A model generated the notes under the pieces. It saw only the letters and a list, made by a program, of their open reading frames with translations, was not told the origin of the DNA and did no database searches. 59,090 nt of DNA from Prevotellaceae bacterium UBA3627 (GTDB lineage Bacteria > Bacteroidota > Bacteroidia > Bacteroidales > Bacteroidaceae): NCBI GenBank assembly GCA_002373375.1, contig DFLE01000033.1, positions 1 through 59,090 of the forward strand. Reading direction: 5' to 3'. This document shows, piece by piece, positions 1 through 8,463 of this stretch. Position numbers and translations under genes: made by a program. How positions within the stretch are numbered: position 1 is the stretch's first letter; each line of letters starts with the position of its first letter.

Positions 1-17
1 TAATTGCCCGAACGCTT
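1..17 (+). rRNA. 3' terminus of 23S rRNA (partial)
   Basis: The first bases, TAATTGCCCGAACGCT, resemble the end of Bacteroidetes 23S rRNA, where a TACTAATTGCCCG stretch closes the molecule. A 5S rRNA follows about 110 bases later, as expected for a 16S-23S-5S operon. The exact 3' end cannot be fixed from so short a piece. The spacer between the two shows nothing else recognisable. Confidence 0.5.
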
Positions 18-128
18 CGTCCGCTAGAGTGAAGCTCATAGTTTCAACTGTATTCAGCTGGGTTTTGTAGTGCGAGGCTGCGAAGGTTGTTTCTACTGTC
101 TCTTGTGCGTGTAATGTCAAGCCTTATA

Positions 129-239
<111 letters not shown>

Positions 240-251
240 CTTTTATCAGAG

Positions 252-288
252 TCCCGGATAGACTGAAAAGTCTGTCCGGGATTTTTTT
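252..288 (+). terminator. Rho-independent terminator of the rRNA operon
   Basis: A 13-bp stem (252-264 with 269-281, one G-T wobble) closes a GAAA loop and is followed by a run of seven T. It lies 12 bases past the 5S gene. This is the classic form of an intrinsic terminator. Confidence 0.92.
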
Positions 289-494
289 GTGCCTTGCTGG
301 GGGCAAGGTGGAGGAGGATGGGAGGGAGCCTGCCGGGAAGACTATCTGAAGGGGAAGAGGAGAGTGCTTGCGGTGGTTATGGGATACGATGGTTGCTATG
401 ATACAACGACAAACAGGACGGGTGAGGGTTGCTGGATAAATATAGGTGAATTATGTTAGACACCTGTGGGGATTGACGGAATTTATGAAAATAT
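289..494. other. Intergenic spacer with no recognised gene
   Basis: About 200 bases between the rRNA terminator and the next promoter. I see no convincing open frame, repeat or RNA structure. The first part is G-rich and the last part turns AT-rich towards the promoter at 495. Confidence 0.6.
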
Positions 495-525
495 TTTGTC
501 ACCTCAGCATTATTTCGTAACTTTG
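495..525 (+). promoter_or_regulatory. Bacteroidetes-type promoter of the envelope operon
   Basis: A -33 TTTG (495-498) and a -7 TAACTTTG (518-525) are separated by 19 bases, matching the known Bacteroidetes sigma-ABfr consensus TTTG / TAnnTTTG. The start codon of the permease gene lies 26 bases downstream of the -7 box. Confidence 0.8.
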
Positions 526-551
526 CAAGGAATATTGCGTAAAGAATTGAT

Positions 552-1787
552 ATGATACCGACTTCTCTCTTTATAGCCCGACGTTATCTGTTCTCTAAGA
601 AAAGAACAAATATAATAAATGTCATCTCGCTTATCTCTATGATAGGAGTTACAGTGGCCACTACCGCTATGGTGGTGGTGCTGAGTGTGTTTAACGGCTT
701 CAGTGACCTCGTGGCTACATTCTTTACTTCGTTTGACCCGCAGATAGAACTGAGACCGTCTGTAGGTAAGACTTTCAGTGCTGATGATCCGTTGGTGGAG
801 AAAGTCAGGTCGCTTGACATGATAGATGTGGTTAGTGAGTGTGTAGAGGAACAGGCTCTCGCTATATACGGAGATTATCAGGCCATGGTTAATATCAAAG
901 GCGTGGATGATAACTTTGAACGCCTTACCAGAATAAAAGATATATGCTATGGTGATGGTTCGTATAGTCTCCATGCAGCAGATTTAGAGTATGGCATACC
1001 GGGAATACGCTTGGCGCAGCAGATGAATATGACGGCACGCTTTCAAGGTTATCTGTATGTGTATGCCCCCAATCGTGAGGGACAACTCGATTTGATGAAT
1101 CCTATGGATGGCTTCGTGGTGGACTCGCTTCTGTCTCCTGGTGTGGTTTTCGCCGTGGAGCAGGGGAAATATGATAAGAACTATATCCTGACAAGTATAG
1201 ATTTCGCACGTTCACTGTTTCAGTATGACAATGAGATATCGAAGTTGGAGATTAAGCTGAAGAGCGGAGTGAGCGTGGAAGAGGCAAAGAAAGAAATAAA
1301 GAGGATAGTAGGTGAGAAGTATCGTGTGCTTGACCGATATGAGCAGCAGGAGGATACCTTTAATATAATGAAGATAGAGAAACTGATGGCATACATCTTC
1401 CTCACGTTCATATTAGTGGTGGCATGCTTTAATATCATAGGTTCGCTTTCTATGCTTATCATAGACAAGCAGAAGGATATGGCAACGTTGAGGGCACTCG
1501 GCGCTTGTCCGTCGCTTATAAAAAGGATATTCGTTTACGAGGGATGGCTGATAAGCATCATTGGTGCTACATGCGGCATTTTGCTGGGACTGCTGGTGTG
1601 CTGGATACAGCAAGAGTTCGGTGTGGTTTCTTTGGGACAGTCAAGTGGTTCCTTTGTGGTAGATGCTTACCCGGTGAGTGTGCATTACTGGGATGTGGCG
1701 CTTATCTTCGTAACGGTTGTGATTGTAGGCTTTGTGTCAGTGCTTTATCCTGTGAGATATGCAACGCGAAAAGCAATGAGAGAATAG
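552..1787 (+). CDS. FtsX/LolE-family ABC transporter permease
   Basis: The 411-residue protein has the layout of LolC/LolE-type permeases: an N-terminal membrane segment (about residues 20-48, after a basic RRYLFSKKR stretch), a long periplasmic domain (about 50-270), then three membrane segments near 275-300, 325-350 and 375-400. The FtsX signature occurs around KDMATLRALGACPSLIKR. Family members extract lipoproteins from the inner membrane, or act as MacB-like mechanotransducers, with a separate ATPase; no ATPase gene is nearby. It opens an operon with the glycosyltransferase gene 25 bases downstream. The family is clear; the exact substrate is not. Confidence 0.85.
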   Translation: MIPTSLFIARRYLFSKKRTNIINVISLISMIGVTVATTAMVVVLSVFNGFSDLVATFFTSFDPQIELRPSVGKTFSADDPLVEKVRSLDMIDVVSECVEEQALAIYGDYQAMVNIKGVDDNFERLTRIKDICYGDGSYSLHAADLEYGIPGIRLAQQMNMTARFQGYLYVYAPNREGQLDLMNPMDGFVVDSLLSPGVVFAVEQGKYDKNYILTSIDFARSLFQYDNEISKLEIKLKSGVSVEEAKKEIKRIVGEKYRVLDRYEQQEDTFNIMKIEKLMAYIFLTFILVVACFNIIGSLSMLIIDKQKDMATLRALGACPSLIKRIFVYEGWLISIIGATCGILLGLLVCWIQQEFGVVSLGQSSGSFVVDAYPVSVHYWDVALIFVTVVIVGFVSVLYPVRYATRKAMRE

Positions 1788-1812
1788 AATATAGTAAAAA
1801 TACGATAATATT

Positions 1813-3147
1813 ATGTGTAAGGATATTACTATAGTACAGCCGCAGAGCAATGTGCGCTCTACGGTGTCACTACGAGAGATAGCGAGTGGCGTAAAGACAA
1901 AATATACGTTGCTGTATCAGAAGGCGGCAAGTTGTGACATGAGTGCGGATGCATTGGCGCGCATGAAACGGGTGGCTGATGACACTGGCGCATTGATGGT
2001 CTATGCAGACCATTATGTTGTGAAAGACGGTATAAGGGAGGCTCACCCATTGATAGATCTGCAGGAGGGAGCGTTGCGTGATGACTTTGATTTCGGTACG
2101 GTGACGTTGGTGCGCACAGATGTGTTGCGTGAGTACACTGAGAGCCAGACACGTGAGTATGAATATGCGGCGTTATACGCATTCAGGTTGTATATGCAGC
2201 GCAAGGGACTGATATTCCACCTCAACGAATATCTCTATACATCGGAGATGTTGGATATGCGCAAGAGCGGTGAGAAACAGTTTGACTATGTGAATCCTCG
2301 TAACCGTGAGGTGCAGATAGAAATGGAACAGGCTGTCACGGAGCACTTGACGATAATAGGTGCGCTCGTTGACAATAAGAAATACAAGGAACCTCAGTTT
2401 ACTTTGGGAGACTTCCCCGTGGAGGCATCAGTTATAATACCAGTGTTTAACAGGGAGAAGACTATAGCCGATGCTGTGAGAAGTGCCTTGAGCCAAGAGG
2501 CCTCCTTTGAGTACAATGTGATAGTGGTGGACAATCACTCTACAGATAATACTGGCAAGATATTGAGAGAGATATCAGACCCAAGGCTGGTGGTGATTGT
2601 ACCTGAGCGTACAGACTTAGGTATCGGCGGTTGTTGGAATGAGGCTGTTTACAGTAAGTCCTGCGGCAGGTTCGCTGTTCAGTTAGACTCTGATGACCTC
2701 TATTCCGGCACCGACACTCTGCAACGCATTGTTGACTGCTTCCATGAGCAGCGTACAGGTATGGTGATAGGTTCATACCGTATGTGTGACTTTGACCTGC
2801 AGACCCTTCCGCCGGGAATAATAGACCACCGTGAGTGGACGGATGATAACGGAGCCAACAATGCCTTGCGCATAAATGGACTGGGTGCTCCGCGCGCATT
2901 CTTTACTCCGCTGTTGAGAGAGGTGGGTTTCCCGAATACCAGCTATGGGGAGGACTATGCCCTTGGCTTGTGGTTCAGCCGTACATATAGGATTGGTCGT
3001 ATATATGACGAGTTGTATCTGTGCAGACGATGGGGAGGTAACAGTGATGCTGACCTCAGCATAGACAAACTAAACAAGAACAACAGCTATAAGGATAAAC
3101 TGAGGACAATAGAGCTGTTGGCACGTAAAAAGATGAATAATCAATGA
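1813..3147 (+). CDS. Family 2 glycosyltransferase with extra N-terminal domain
   Basis: Residues about 205-430 form a GT2 (GT-A fold) domain. It begins with ASVIIPVFNREKTIADAV, contains VVDNHSTDNTGKIL, and has the metal-binding DSDD at residues 292-295. The first 190 residues look like a second, reduced GT-A-like half (motif MVYADHYVV) without a clear DxD centre. The stop codon overlaps the next start as ATGA, indicating translational coupling with the DUF4922 gene. This trio (GT2, DUF4922, SpoIID-like) is, to my knowledge, conserved in Bacteroidales, but donor and acceptor are unknown. It probably modifies an envelope glycan or glycoprotein. Confidence 0.85.
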   Translation: MCKDITIVQPQSNVRSTVSLREIASGVKTKYTLLYQKAASCDMSADALARMKRVADDTGALMVYADHYVVKDGIREAHPLIDLQEGALRDDFDFGTVTLVRTDVLREYTESQTREYEYAALYAFRLYMQRKGLIFHLNEYLYTSEMLDMRKSGEKQFDYVNPRNREVQIEMEQAVTEHLTIIGALVDNKKYKEPQFTLGDFPVEASVIIPVFNREKTIADAVRSALSQEASFEYNVIVVDNHSTDNTGKILREISDPRLVVIVPERTDLGIGGCWNEAVYSKSCGRFAVQLDSDDLYSGTDTLQRIVDCFHEQRTGMVIGSYRMCDFDLQTLPPGIIDHREWTDDNGANNALRINGLGAPRAFFTPLLREVGFPNTSYGEDYALGLWFSRTYRIGRIYDELYLCRRWGGNSDADLSIDKLNKNNSYKDKLRTIELLARKKMNNQ

Positions 3148-4019
3148 GTGACAATAAACTGACGGAATTCTTTGAAAAGCAACTGCAACAGTGGCCGGAT
3201 GCTCGCCAGCGTTATGATGACCTGGCAAACATAAGGACGCGTGGACTGAAGGAACTTCGCTTGCAGTTTAATCCGGCGCGTATGGTGTCAACGGGAGCGA
3301 AGATAGACAAGCAGAGTCTTGCCAAACGTCCTTGTTTTCTATGTGCAGCCAATAGGCCCGTGGAGCAGATGACAATAGAGCTTGGGCGCAGCGAGATGCT
3401 TATTAACCCATTCCCTATACTGCCGCGACATTACACTATACCGTTGAAAGAACACCGGGCGCAAGACGTGTCAGCGTTGGTAGATGAGATACAGAAAGTT
3501 CTGTACATAGACCCTACGTTAATGGTGTTCTATAATGGTCCGCACTGCGGAGCCTCTGCCCCCGACCATGCACATCTGCAGGCTGGCACATCAGGCCTGT
3601 TGCCAGTGCAGAGACTGTGGAGCGACGATGTGGAGTGGAAGAAAACAGTGGGCGACTGTAGGATTGGTTTGGTGCGCAGTTATGTGTGCCCAGTTATAGC
3701 CTTGACGTGCTCCGCTGGGATGATGGCGCAGGGCGCCAGCGCATTGCTTGTACGCTTTGCAGACATGTTTGATATGAACATTATAACATGGCTGGAGAGC
3801 GAAGAACAGGTGATACTGGTGTTCCCGAGAAAGAAACACCGTCCCGACTGCTATGCTGACGGTGTGCTTGTCAGCCCTGGTGCCATTGATATGGGAGGCG
3901 TAATAATAACACCGAGAGAGGATGACTTTGAAACGCTTGACTACAATACTGTGGCAGGAATACTCAGAGAGGTTAGTTATTCAGAAGAAGAGGTAAGAAG
4001 TTACATCAATCAGATATGA
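3144..4019 (+). CDS. DUF4922 protein, GalT/HIT-like nucleotidyltransferase fold
   Basis: The 291-residue protein fits the DUF4922 family. A possible metal-binding pair C64-x-x-C67 (RPCFLCAANRP) is followed by H142-A-H144-L-Q146. The HxHxQ motif is the active-site signature of galactose-1-phosphate uridylyltransferase and GDP-hexose phosphorylases, where the second His carries the nucleotidyl group. I therefore infer a sugar-nucleotide transferase or phosphorylase. It has no signal peptide and is probably cytoplasmic. It overlaps both neighbours by 4 bases (ATGA), so it is made together with the glycosyltransferase and the SpoIID-like protein; it may supply or recycle the nucleotide sugar used by the former. 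The substrate is unknown. Confidence 0.8.
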   Translation: MSDNKLTEFFEKQLQQWPDARQRYDDLANIRTRGLKELRLQFNPARMVSTGAKIDKQSLAKRPCFLCAANRPVEQMTIELGRSEMLINPFPILPRHYTIPLKEHRAQDVSALVDEIQKVLYIDPTLMVFYNGPHCGASAPDHAHLQAGTSGLLPVQRLWSDDVEWKKTVGDCRIGLVRSYVCPVIALTCSAGMMAQGASALLVRFADMFDMNIITWLESEEQVILVFPRKKHRPDCYADGVLVSPGAIDMGGVIITPREDDFETLDYNTVAGILREVSYSEEEVRSYINQI

Positions 4020-5275
4020 AGACAACAGAACAAAATGTCAACGTAGGCATAGTTAGGGCCTCAAATATATCATTCACGCTGAACGGAGAATATACGGCAA
4101 ACGACGGAGTGTTCAGTGGCAGACAGACTGTGAGCTATGCTGACGGCCGCATATCATGGATGGGCAAGGAGTATGGAGAACTACTGTTCGTACCGCAGAC
4201 TGAGGACTGTTCGTTCAGTCTGGAAGATGTGGTGATAGGCGTCAATTTCCATTGGGAGCGTAAGCAGACACAGACATTTCTCGGTACGCTGAGACTCATT
4301 GTTGACGATGAGAAGATACAGGTAATCAACACCTTACCGGTGGAGAGATACTTGGAGAGTGTCATATCCAGTGAGATGTCTGCAACGTCAAGTCTGGAAC
4401 TGTTGAAAGCCCATGCAGTGATATCCCGCTCATGGCTGTTGTCACAGATAGAAAACAGAGGCAAGACAAAACTGCAGCCATCACAGGAGAGCGATGCGAT
4501 GGTAAGAGAACAGACAGGTGATACCATACGCATAATACGTTGGTATGACCGTGAGGACCACCAATTGTTTGACGTATGTGCAGATGACCATTGCCAGCGT
4601 TATCAGGGTATCACTAACAGCGCCAACAAACACGTGTTGGAGGCAGTGAGAGCCACGCATGGACAGATACTGACATACGACGGTGAGATATGCGACACAC
4701 GTTTTGCAAAATGCTGCGGAGGCATCACGGAGGAATACCGGTATTGCTGGGAGAACATTAACAAGCCTTATCTCAAGAGCGTGCATGACCCATATTGCAA
4801 CACACACGACACAGCAGTGCTGGCCGAGGTGCTTAATGACTATGACCAAGAGACGCAGGACTTCTATGATTGGTTTGTCTCATACACGCAACAAGAGTTG
4901 TCAGCGCTGATAGAGAGAAAGCAAGGCATACACATCGGTCGTGTCCGTCATATAGAAGCACTGGAGAAAGGCCTTAGCGGAAGAATCTCGTTGTTGAAGA
5001 TAACAGGAGAATATAAGACGCTCATCATAGGAAAGGAATTGGAGATACGTAAGACTCTGTCAGACACCCATCTGTACAGTTCTGCCTTCACCGTGCATGA
5101 ACAAGATGCTGACGCAGACGGTTTCCCAACTCGCTTCGTGTTTAACGGACGAGGATGGGGACACGGTGTAGGCCTGTGCCAGATAGGAGCAGCGGTTATG
5201 GGCGCGCGCGGCGTTTCATACGATGATATACTGTCATATTATTACGTTGGCGCGAAATTAGAAAAAGCATATTGA
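4016..5275 (+). CDS. SpoIID/LytB domain protein
   Basis: The 419-residue protein contains a SpoIID-type domain: PVERYLESVISSEMS near residues 108-122, AHAVISRSWLL, a conserved CCGGITEEY segment, and the C-terminal GRGWGHGVGLCQIGAAVMGA signature followed by ILSYYYVGAKL. SpoIID enzymes are peptidoglycan lytic transglycosylases acting on denuded glycan strands; in Bacteroidetes the role is not settled. No clear signal peptide is seen at the N-terminus, which is odd for a wall enzyme. It ends the four-gene operon and overlaps the DUF4922 gene by 4 bases. Confidence 0.85.
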   Translation: MKTTEQNVNVGIVRASNISFTLNGEYTANDGVFSGRQTVSYADGRISWMGKEYGELLFVPQTEDCSFSLEDVVIGVNFHWERKQTQTFLGTLRLIVDDEKIQVINTLPVERYLESVISSEMSATSSLELLKAHAVISRSWLLSQIENRGKTKLQPSQESDAMVREQTGDTIRIIRWYDREDHQLFDVCADDHCQRYQGITNSANKHVLEAVRATHGQILTYDGEICDTRFAKCCGGITEEYRYCWENINKPYLKSVHDPYCNTHDTAVLAEVLNDYDQETQDFYDWFVSYTQQELSALIERKQGIHIGRVRHIEALEKGLSGRISLLKITGEYKTLIIGKELEIRKTLSDTHLYSSAFTVHEQDADADGFPTRFVFNGRGWGHGVGLCQIGAAVMGARGVSYDDILSYYYVGAKLEKAY

Positions 5276-5364
5276 AAATGCAAACATAACTTAAAAAACG
5301 CATATCTAATCTATAATAATTATAATTAAAGACAGAAAAATGCGTGTTTTTGGGAAAATATGAC

Positions 5365-5372
5365 TAAATTTG
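5365..5372 (+). promoter_or_regulatory. Probable -7 box for the DUF6242 gene
   Basis: TAAATTTG fits the TAnnTTTG -7 consensus and lies 52 bases before the start codon. No TTTG sits at the right upstream distance; the nearest ends 12 bases away. The 148-base gap also holds an AT-rich imperfect inverted repeat (AAAAACGCAT near 5294, ATGCGTGTTTTT near 5340). Confidence 0.45.
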
Positions 5373-5424
5373 CATTCGTTTTTAATATAAAACATTATAA
5401 AGTACTTTATTTTCGATTATAAGA

Positions 5425-6885
5425 ATGACATCTAAAATATCATTAGGAGCCATATTACTTGCTGTGCAGTGTATGTTGTTTTCTTGTATCAGCAGTAGTG
5501 ACGAGACTGTCACCACATACGATGATGTGGCTATAACCAGCTTTACGCTTGGTACGATTAAGTGTTATCGCACGACAAAAGCGTCGGATGGTACAGACAG
5601 CACATATTCTTATACTTATTCAGGTTCGGCTGTCCCTATGCATATAGACCAGCGTAATAATACAATCTATAACCTTGATTCGTTGGTTGTTGGAAGTAAT
5701 GTGTCAAGGGTGCTGGTGTCAATAGGCACGAAGAACGCAGGTATCGTAAGGTTTGCGAACCTGAATGACGACGGTTATACTTATTACTCATCAACTGACT
5801 CTGTGGATTTGTCAACGGAGCGTACGTTGCTTGTTACCTCGTCTGACGGTCAGAACAGTCGTGAGTACACAGTGAAGACAGTGGTGCACAAAGAGTTTGC
5901 GGACTCTTTCACTTGGAAAGAGATTGCAATAGACAAGTCTGCTCTTGTGGCGTCACTGAAAACTATGAAGTTGCTGAAGACCTCAAACGGACTGTTCCTG
6001 ATGGGATATGACGGGGAAAAGATGCATCTGCTCAAGTCTACAGACTATGCATCATGGACAGAGTGTGGTGCTGCAGGACAGTCAGAGTTGACAGCCGAGG
6101 CTACCATAGCCAAGCATGATAACAAACTGTACCTGCTTGATGACGGTGTGCTCTATCGCTCCGAGGACGGTGACAATTGGGAGCAGGTGACTACCGACGC
6201 TTCCCTGGCTGTGATTATTGGAGGATACAGCAATGCCGAAACAAGCAGTGCAGAGGATTTGAAAGAGATGTATGCGTTGTCAAAGGAGGGAAAAATAATG
6301 CTCTCAGATGACAATGGCGTGACATGGGCTGAGGACAAGATGGAGTCAAGCCTGTATTATGATAATACAGACAAACTGCCTTACAGCGACATCAGCTTCG
6401 TAGCTGTGCCTACGGTGGCAGACAATAATGTTGTCAACGTTACAATGGTTGGTAATAAGCGCATAGGAGATTCTGATGACACTCCTGAGAATGCCGTTGT
6501 ATGGAACAAGATAGTAGATAAGGAGAAGTCTCAGGGCTGGTTCTATACCAATATATCATGGGAGAACCACGATTATACTCTGCCATATATGCGTGGACTG
6601 TCAGCAGTGTATTATGCTGACGGCATAGTGGCTATAGGCAATGATGAGACCGCTGTTCCTTATTCAAAGATGTATTACTCTCCAGACCATGGCGCAACGT
6701 GGCACCAGGTGTCAGGTATGCATCTGCCGGAGGGCTTTGATGCTACTAACGTAGCGGCCATGGAGGTTGACGGTGACGGTTATATGTACGTGGTAAGTGA
6801 CGGTGACGCTGAGACTGCAGGACAGCTGTGGCGTGGACGCAAGAACAGCGAGACTTGGGAAACTCCCCAGACGTTATTCAGATAA
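5425..6885 (+). CDS. DUF6242 lipoprotein with BNR/Asp-box repeats
   Basis: A lipoprotein signal ends in LFSC with the lipid-bearing Cys at residue 21. The N-terminal 150 residues match the DUF6242 pattern of Bacteroidales. The rest carries Asp-box motifs of beta-propellers (SEDGDNWEQV, SDDNGVTWAED, SPDHGATWHQV), suggesting a propeller exposed in the periplasm or on the surface. The residues after Cys are Ser/Asp/Glu-rich, which may favour outer-leaflet export. It directly abuts the DUF6089 gene and probably belongs to the bamA gene neighbourhood. No enzymatic residues are evident and the function is unknown. Confidence 0.82.
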   Translation: MTSKISLGAILLAVQCMLFSCISSSDETVTTYDDVAITSFTLGTIKCYRTTKASDGTDSTYSYTYSGSAVPMHIDQRNNTIYNLDSLVVGSNVSRVLVSIGTKNAGIVRFANLNDDGYTYYSSTDSVDLSTERTLLVTSSDGQNSREYTVKTVVHKEFADSFTWKEIAIDKSALVASLKTMKLLKTSNGLFLMGYDGEKMHLLKSTDYASWTECGAAGQSELTAEATIAKHDNKLYLLDDGVLYRSEDGDNWEQVTTDASLAVIIGGYSNAETSSAEDLKEMYALSKEGKIMLSDDNGVTWAEDKMESSLYYDNTDKLPYSDISFVAVPTVADNNVVNVTMVGNKRIGDSDDTPENAVVWNKIVDKEKSQGWFYTNISWENHDYTLPYMRGLSAVYYADGIVAIGNDETAVPYSKMYYSPDHGATWHQVSGMHLPEGFDATNVAAMEVDGDGYMYVVSDGDAETAGQLWRGRKNSETWETPQTLFR

Positions 6886-6894
6886 GTGGCAGGT

Positions 6895-7647
6895 ATGAGG
6901 CACGCTGACAGACTTCATACATACATGGTGTGCATCGCATCCTTGATGCTGTGTTATATAAGTGTGTGCCAGGTAAGAGCCCAGGACGATGTGGAATATC
7001 GTTATGAGATAGGTGCAGGTTTGGGTGCCACTACCTATTACGGTGATTTTAACAGTCGCTTGTTTGGTAATCTCTCAGCAGCAGGTGCCGCAGTATTTAA
7101 GATGGTGGTAAATCCACACTCTGCCGTCTCTGTTACGGGAATGTACTCAAAGATAAAGGGAGAGTATGACAAGTCACAGACATACTATCATCCGTTTTAT
7201 GACGAAGGCTATAAATATAATAGCAGCATAGTAGATTTGTCTGTGAGGTATGAATATAACTTCTGGCCTTATGGTACAGGAAAAGATTACCGCGGGGCAG
7301 TGCGCTGGGCACCGTTCGTGGCGCTGGGTATAGGACTGACCGGAGTGAAGTGTCAGGAAAGGACTGTTGACTATGCCACTTCAGAGAGGATGACCTCAAG
7401 TGAGAGCCTGGTCACGGCAAACATTCCCTTGGGAATAGGAGTGAAATACAGATATGGCGACAGAATGAACTTCGCCCTGCAGTGGATGATGCACTTCTCC
7501 CTCTCAGACCAGTTGGATGGAGTGAAAGATCCGTATTACGTAAAGAGCAACGGATTATTCAAGAATACAGACTGTTACTCAGTGCTGATGTTCACGCTGA
7601 CTTACAGTTTCTCTGCTAAGTGTCCTACGTGCATGAAGGACAGATAA
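6895..7647 (+). CDS. DUF6089 outer-membrane beta-barrel protein
   Basis: After a signal peptide ending near VRAQ, the protein is built of alternating hydrophobic strands with Gly/Tyr/Phe content, as in small outer-membrane barrels (for example EIGAGLGATTYYGDF and VDLSVRYEYNFWPYG). This matches the DUF6089 family, usually found just upstream of uppS and bamA. A GTG codon at 6886 touches the previous stop, but I chose the ATG at 6895 because it gives a better signal peptide (MRHADRLHTYMVCIASLML). Its partner is probably the BAM machinery encoded downstream; the role is not known. Confidence 0.82.
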   Translation: MRHADRLHTYMVCIASLMLCYISVCQVRAQDDVEYRYEIGAGLGATTYYGDFNSRLFGNLSAAGAAVFKMVVNPHSAVSVTGMYSKIKGEYDKSQTYYHPFYDEGYKYNSSIVDLSVRYEYNFWPYGTGKDYRGAVRWAPFVALGIGLTGVKCQERTVDYATSERMTSSESLVTANIPLGIGVKYRYGDRMNFALQWMMHFSLSDQLDGVKDPYYVKSNGLFKNTDCYSVLMFTLTYSFSAKCPTCMKDR

Positions 7648-7669
7648 ATGTTTTTACAAACAGACTGAA

Positions 7670-8413
7670 ATGATAGATAAGAATAGAATACCACAACATA
7701 TAGCCATTATCATGGATGGTAACGGCCGCTGGGCTATGGAGCGTGGCAAGGTGAGAACCGAGGGCCATGTAGCAGGCGTGGAGACCGTGAAGAAGATAAC
7801 GGCAGAGTGTACTCGCCTCGGGGTGAAGTATCTTACCCTGTATGCCTTCTCTACGGAGAACTGGAACAGGCCGCAGGAGGAAGTGGCAGCCCTGATGACA
7901 TTGGTGCTTACCAGTCTGACAGAGGAGTTGTTTGACAAGAACCAGGTGCGTATGCGCATGATAGGCGACAGGAGCCGCTTGCCTAAGGATGTGCTTGAGA
8001 AGATGGAGTGGCTGGAAGACCATACGTCAGGATACGAGCGTATGACGGTGACGATAGCCCTCAGCTACTCTTCACGTTGGGAGCTGACCGACGCAGTGCG
8101 TAAGATAGCCAAAGAGGTGAGGGAAGGAAAACTGGATGCTGACGCAGTCTGCGAGCAGACTATAACAGAGCATCTGGACTCTTCGTTCCAACCAGACCCT
8201 GACCTGCTGATACGTACCGGTGGCGAGCAGCGCATATCTAATTACCTGTTGTGGCAGATAGCATACTCGGAGTTATACTTCACAGGTGTATATTGGCCCG
8301 ACTTTGATGAGGAACAGTTACACAAGGCGATAGAGAACTTCCAGTCCAAACAACGTCGCTACGGTAAGACAGAGGCGCAGATAGAGCAAGAAGAGAAAGA
8401 AAAACGTATATAA
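7670..8413 (+). CDS. uppS: Isoprenyl (undecaprenyl diphosphate) synthase
   Basis: A 247-residue cis-prenyltransferase that condenses isopentenyl diphosphate onto farnesyl diphosphate to make the C55 lipid carrier for peptidoglycan and O-antigen. The signature IAIIMDGNGRWA holds the catalytic Asp16. Other family motifs are LTLYAFSTENWNRP and the C-terminal LLIRTGGEQRISNYLLWQ and YSELYF segments. Length is typical. The gene lies 22 bases after the DUF6089 gene and 50 before bamA, the usual Bacteroidales order. Confidence 0.96.
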   Translation: MIDKNRIPQHIAIIMDGNGRWAMERGKVRTEGHVAGVETVKKITAECTRLGVKYLTLYAFSTENWNRPQEEVAALMTLVLTSLTEELFDKNQVRMRMIGDRSRLPKDVLEKMEWLEDHTSGYERMTVTIALSYSSRWELTDAVRKIAKEVREGKLDADAVCEQTITEHLDSSFQPDPDLLIRTGGEQRISNYLLWQIAYSELYFTGVYWPDFDEEQLHKAIENFQSKQRRYGKTEAQIEQEEKEKRI

Positions 8414-8463
8414 TAAGTAAAAGCAGACAACAAACAATAGTAGGAAGAGTTAACCTACCCAAG

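Noticed and set aside
4016..5275. Evidence for sporulation from a SpoIID-like gene
   Set aside because: SpoIID/LytB domains are common in non-sporulating Bacteroidetes; no other sporulation gene is present.
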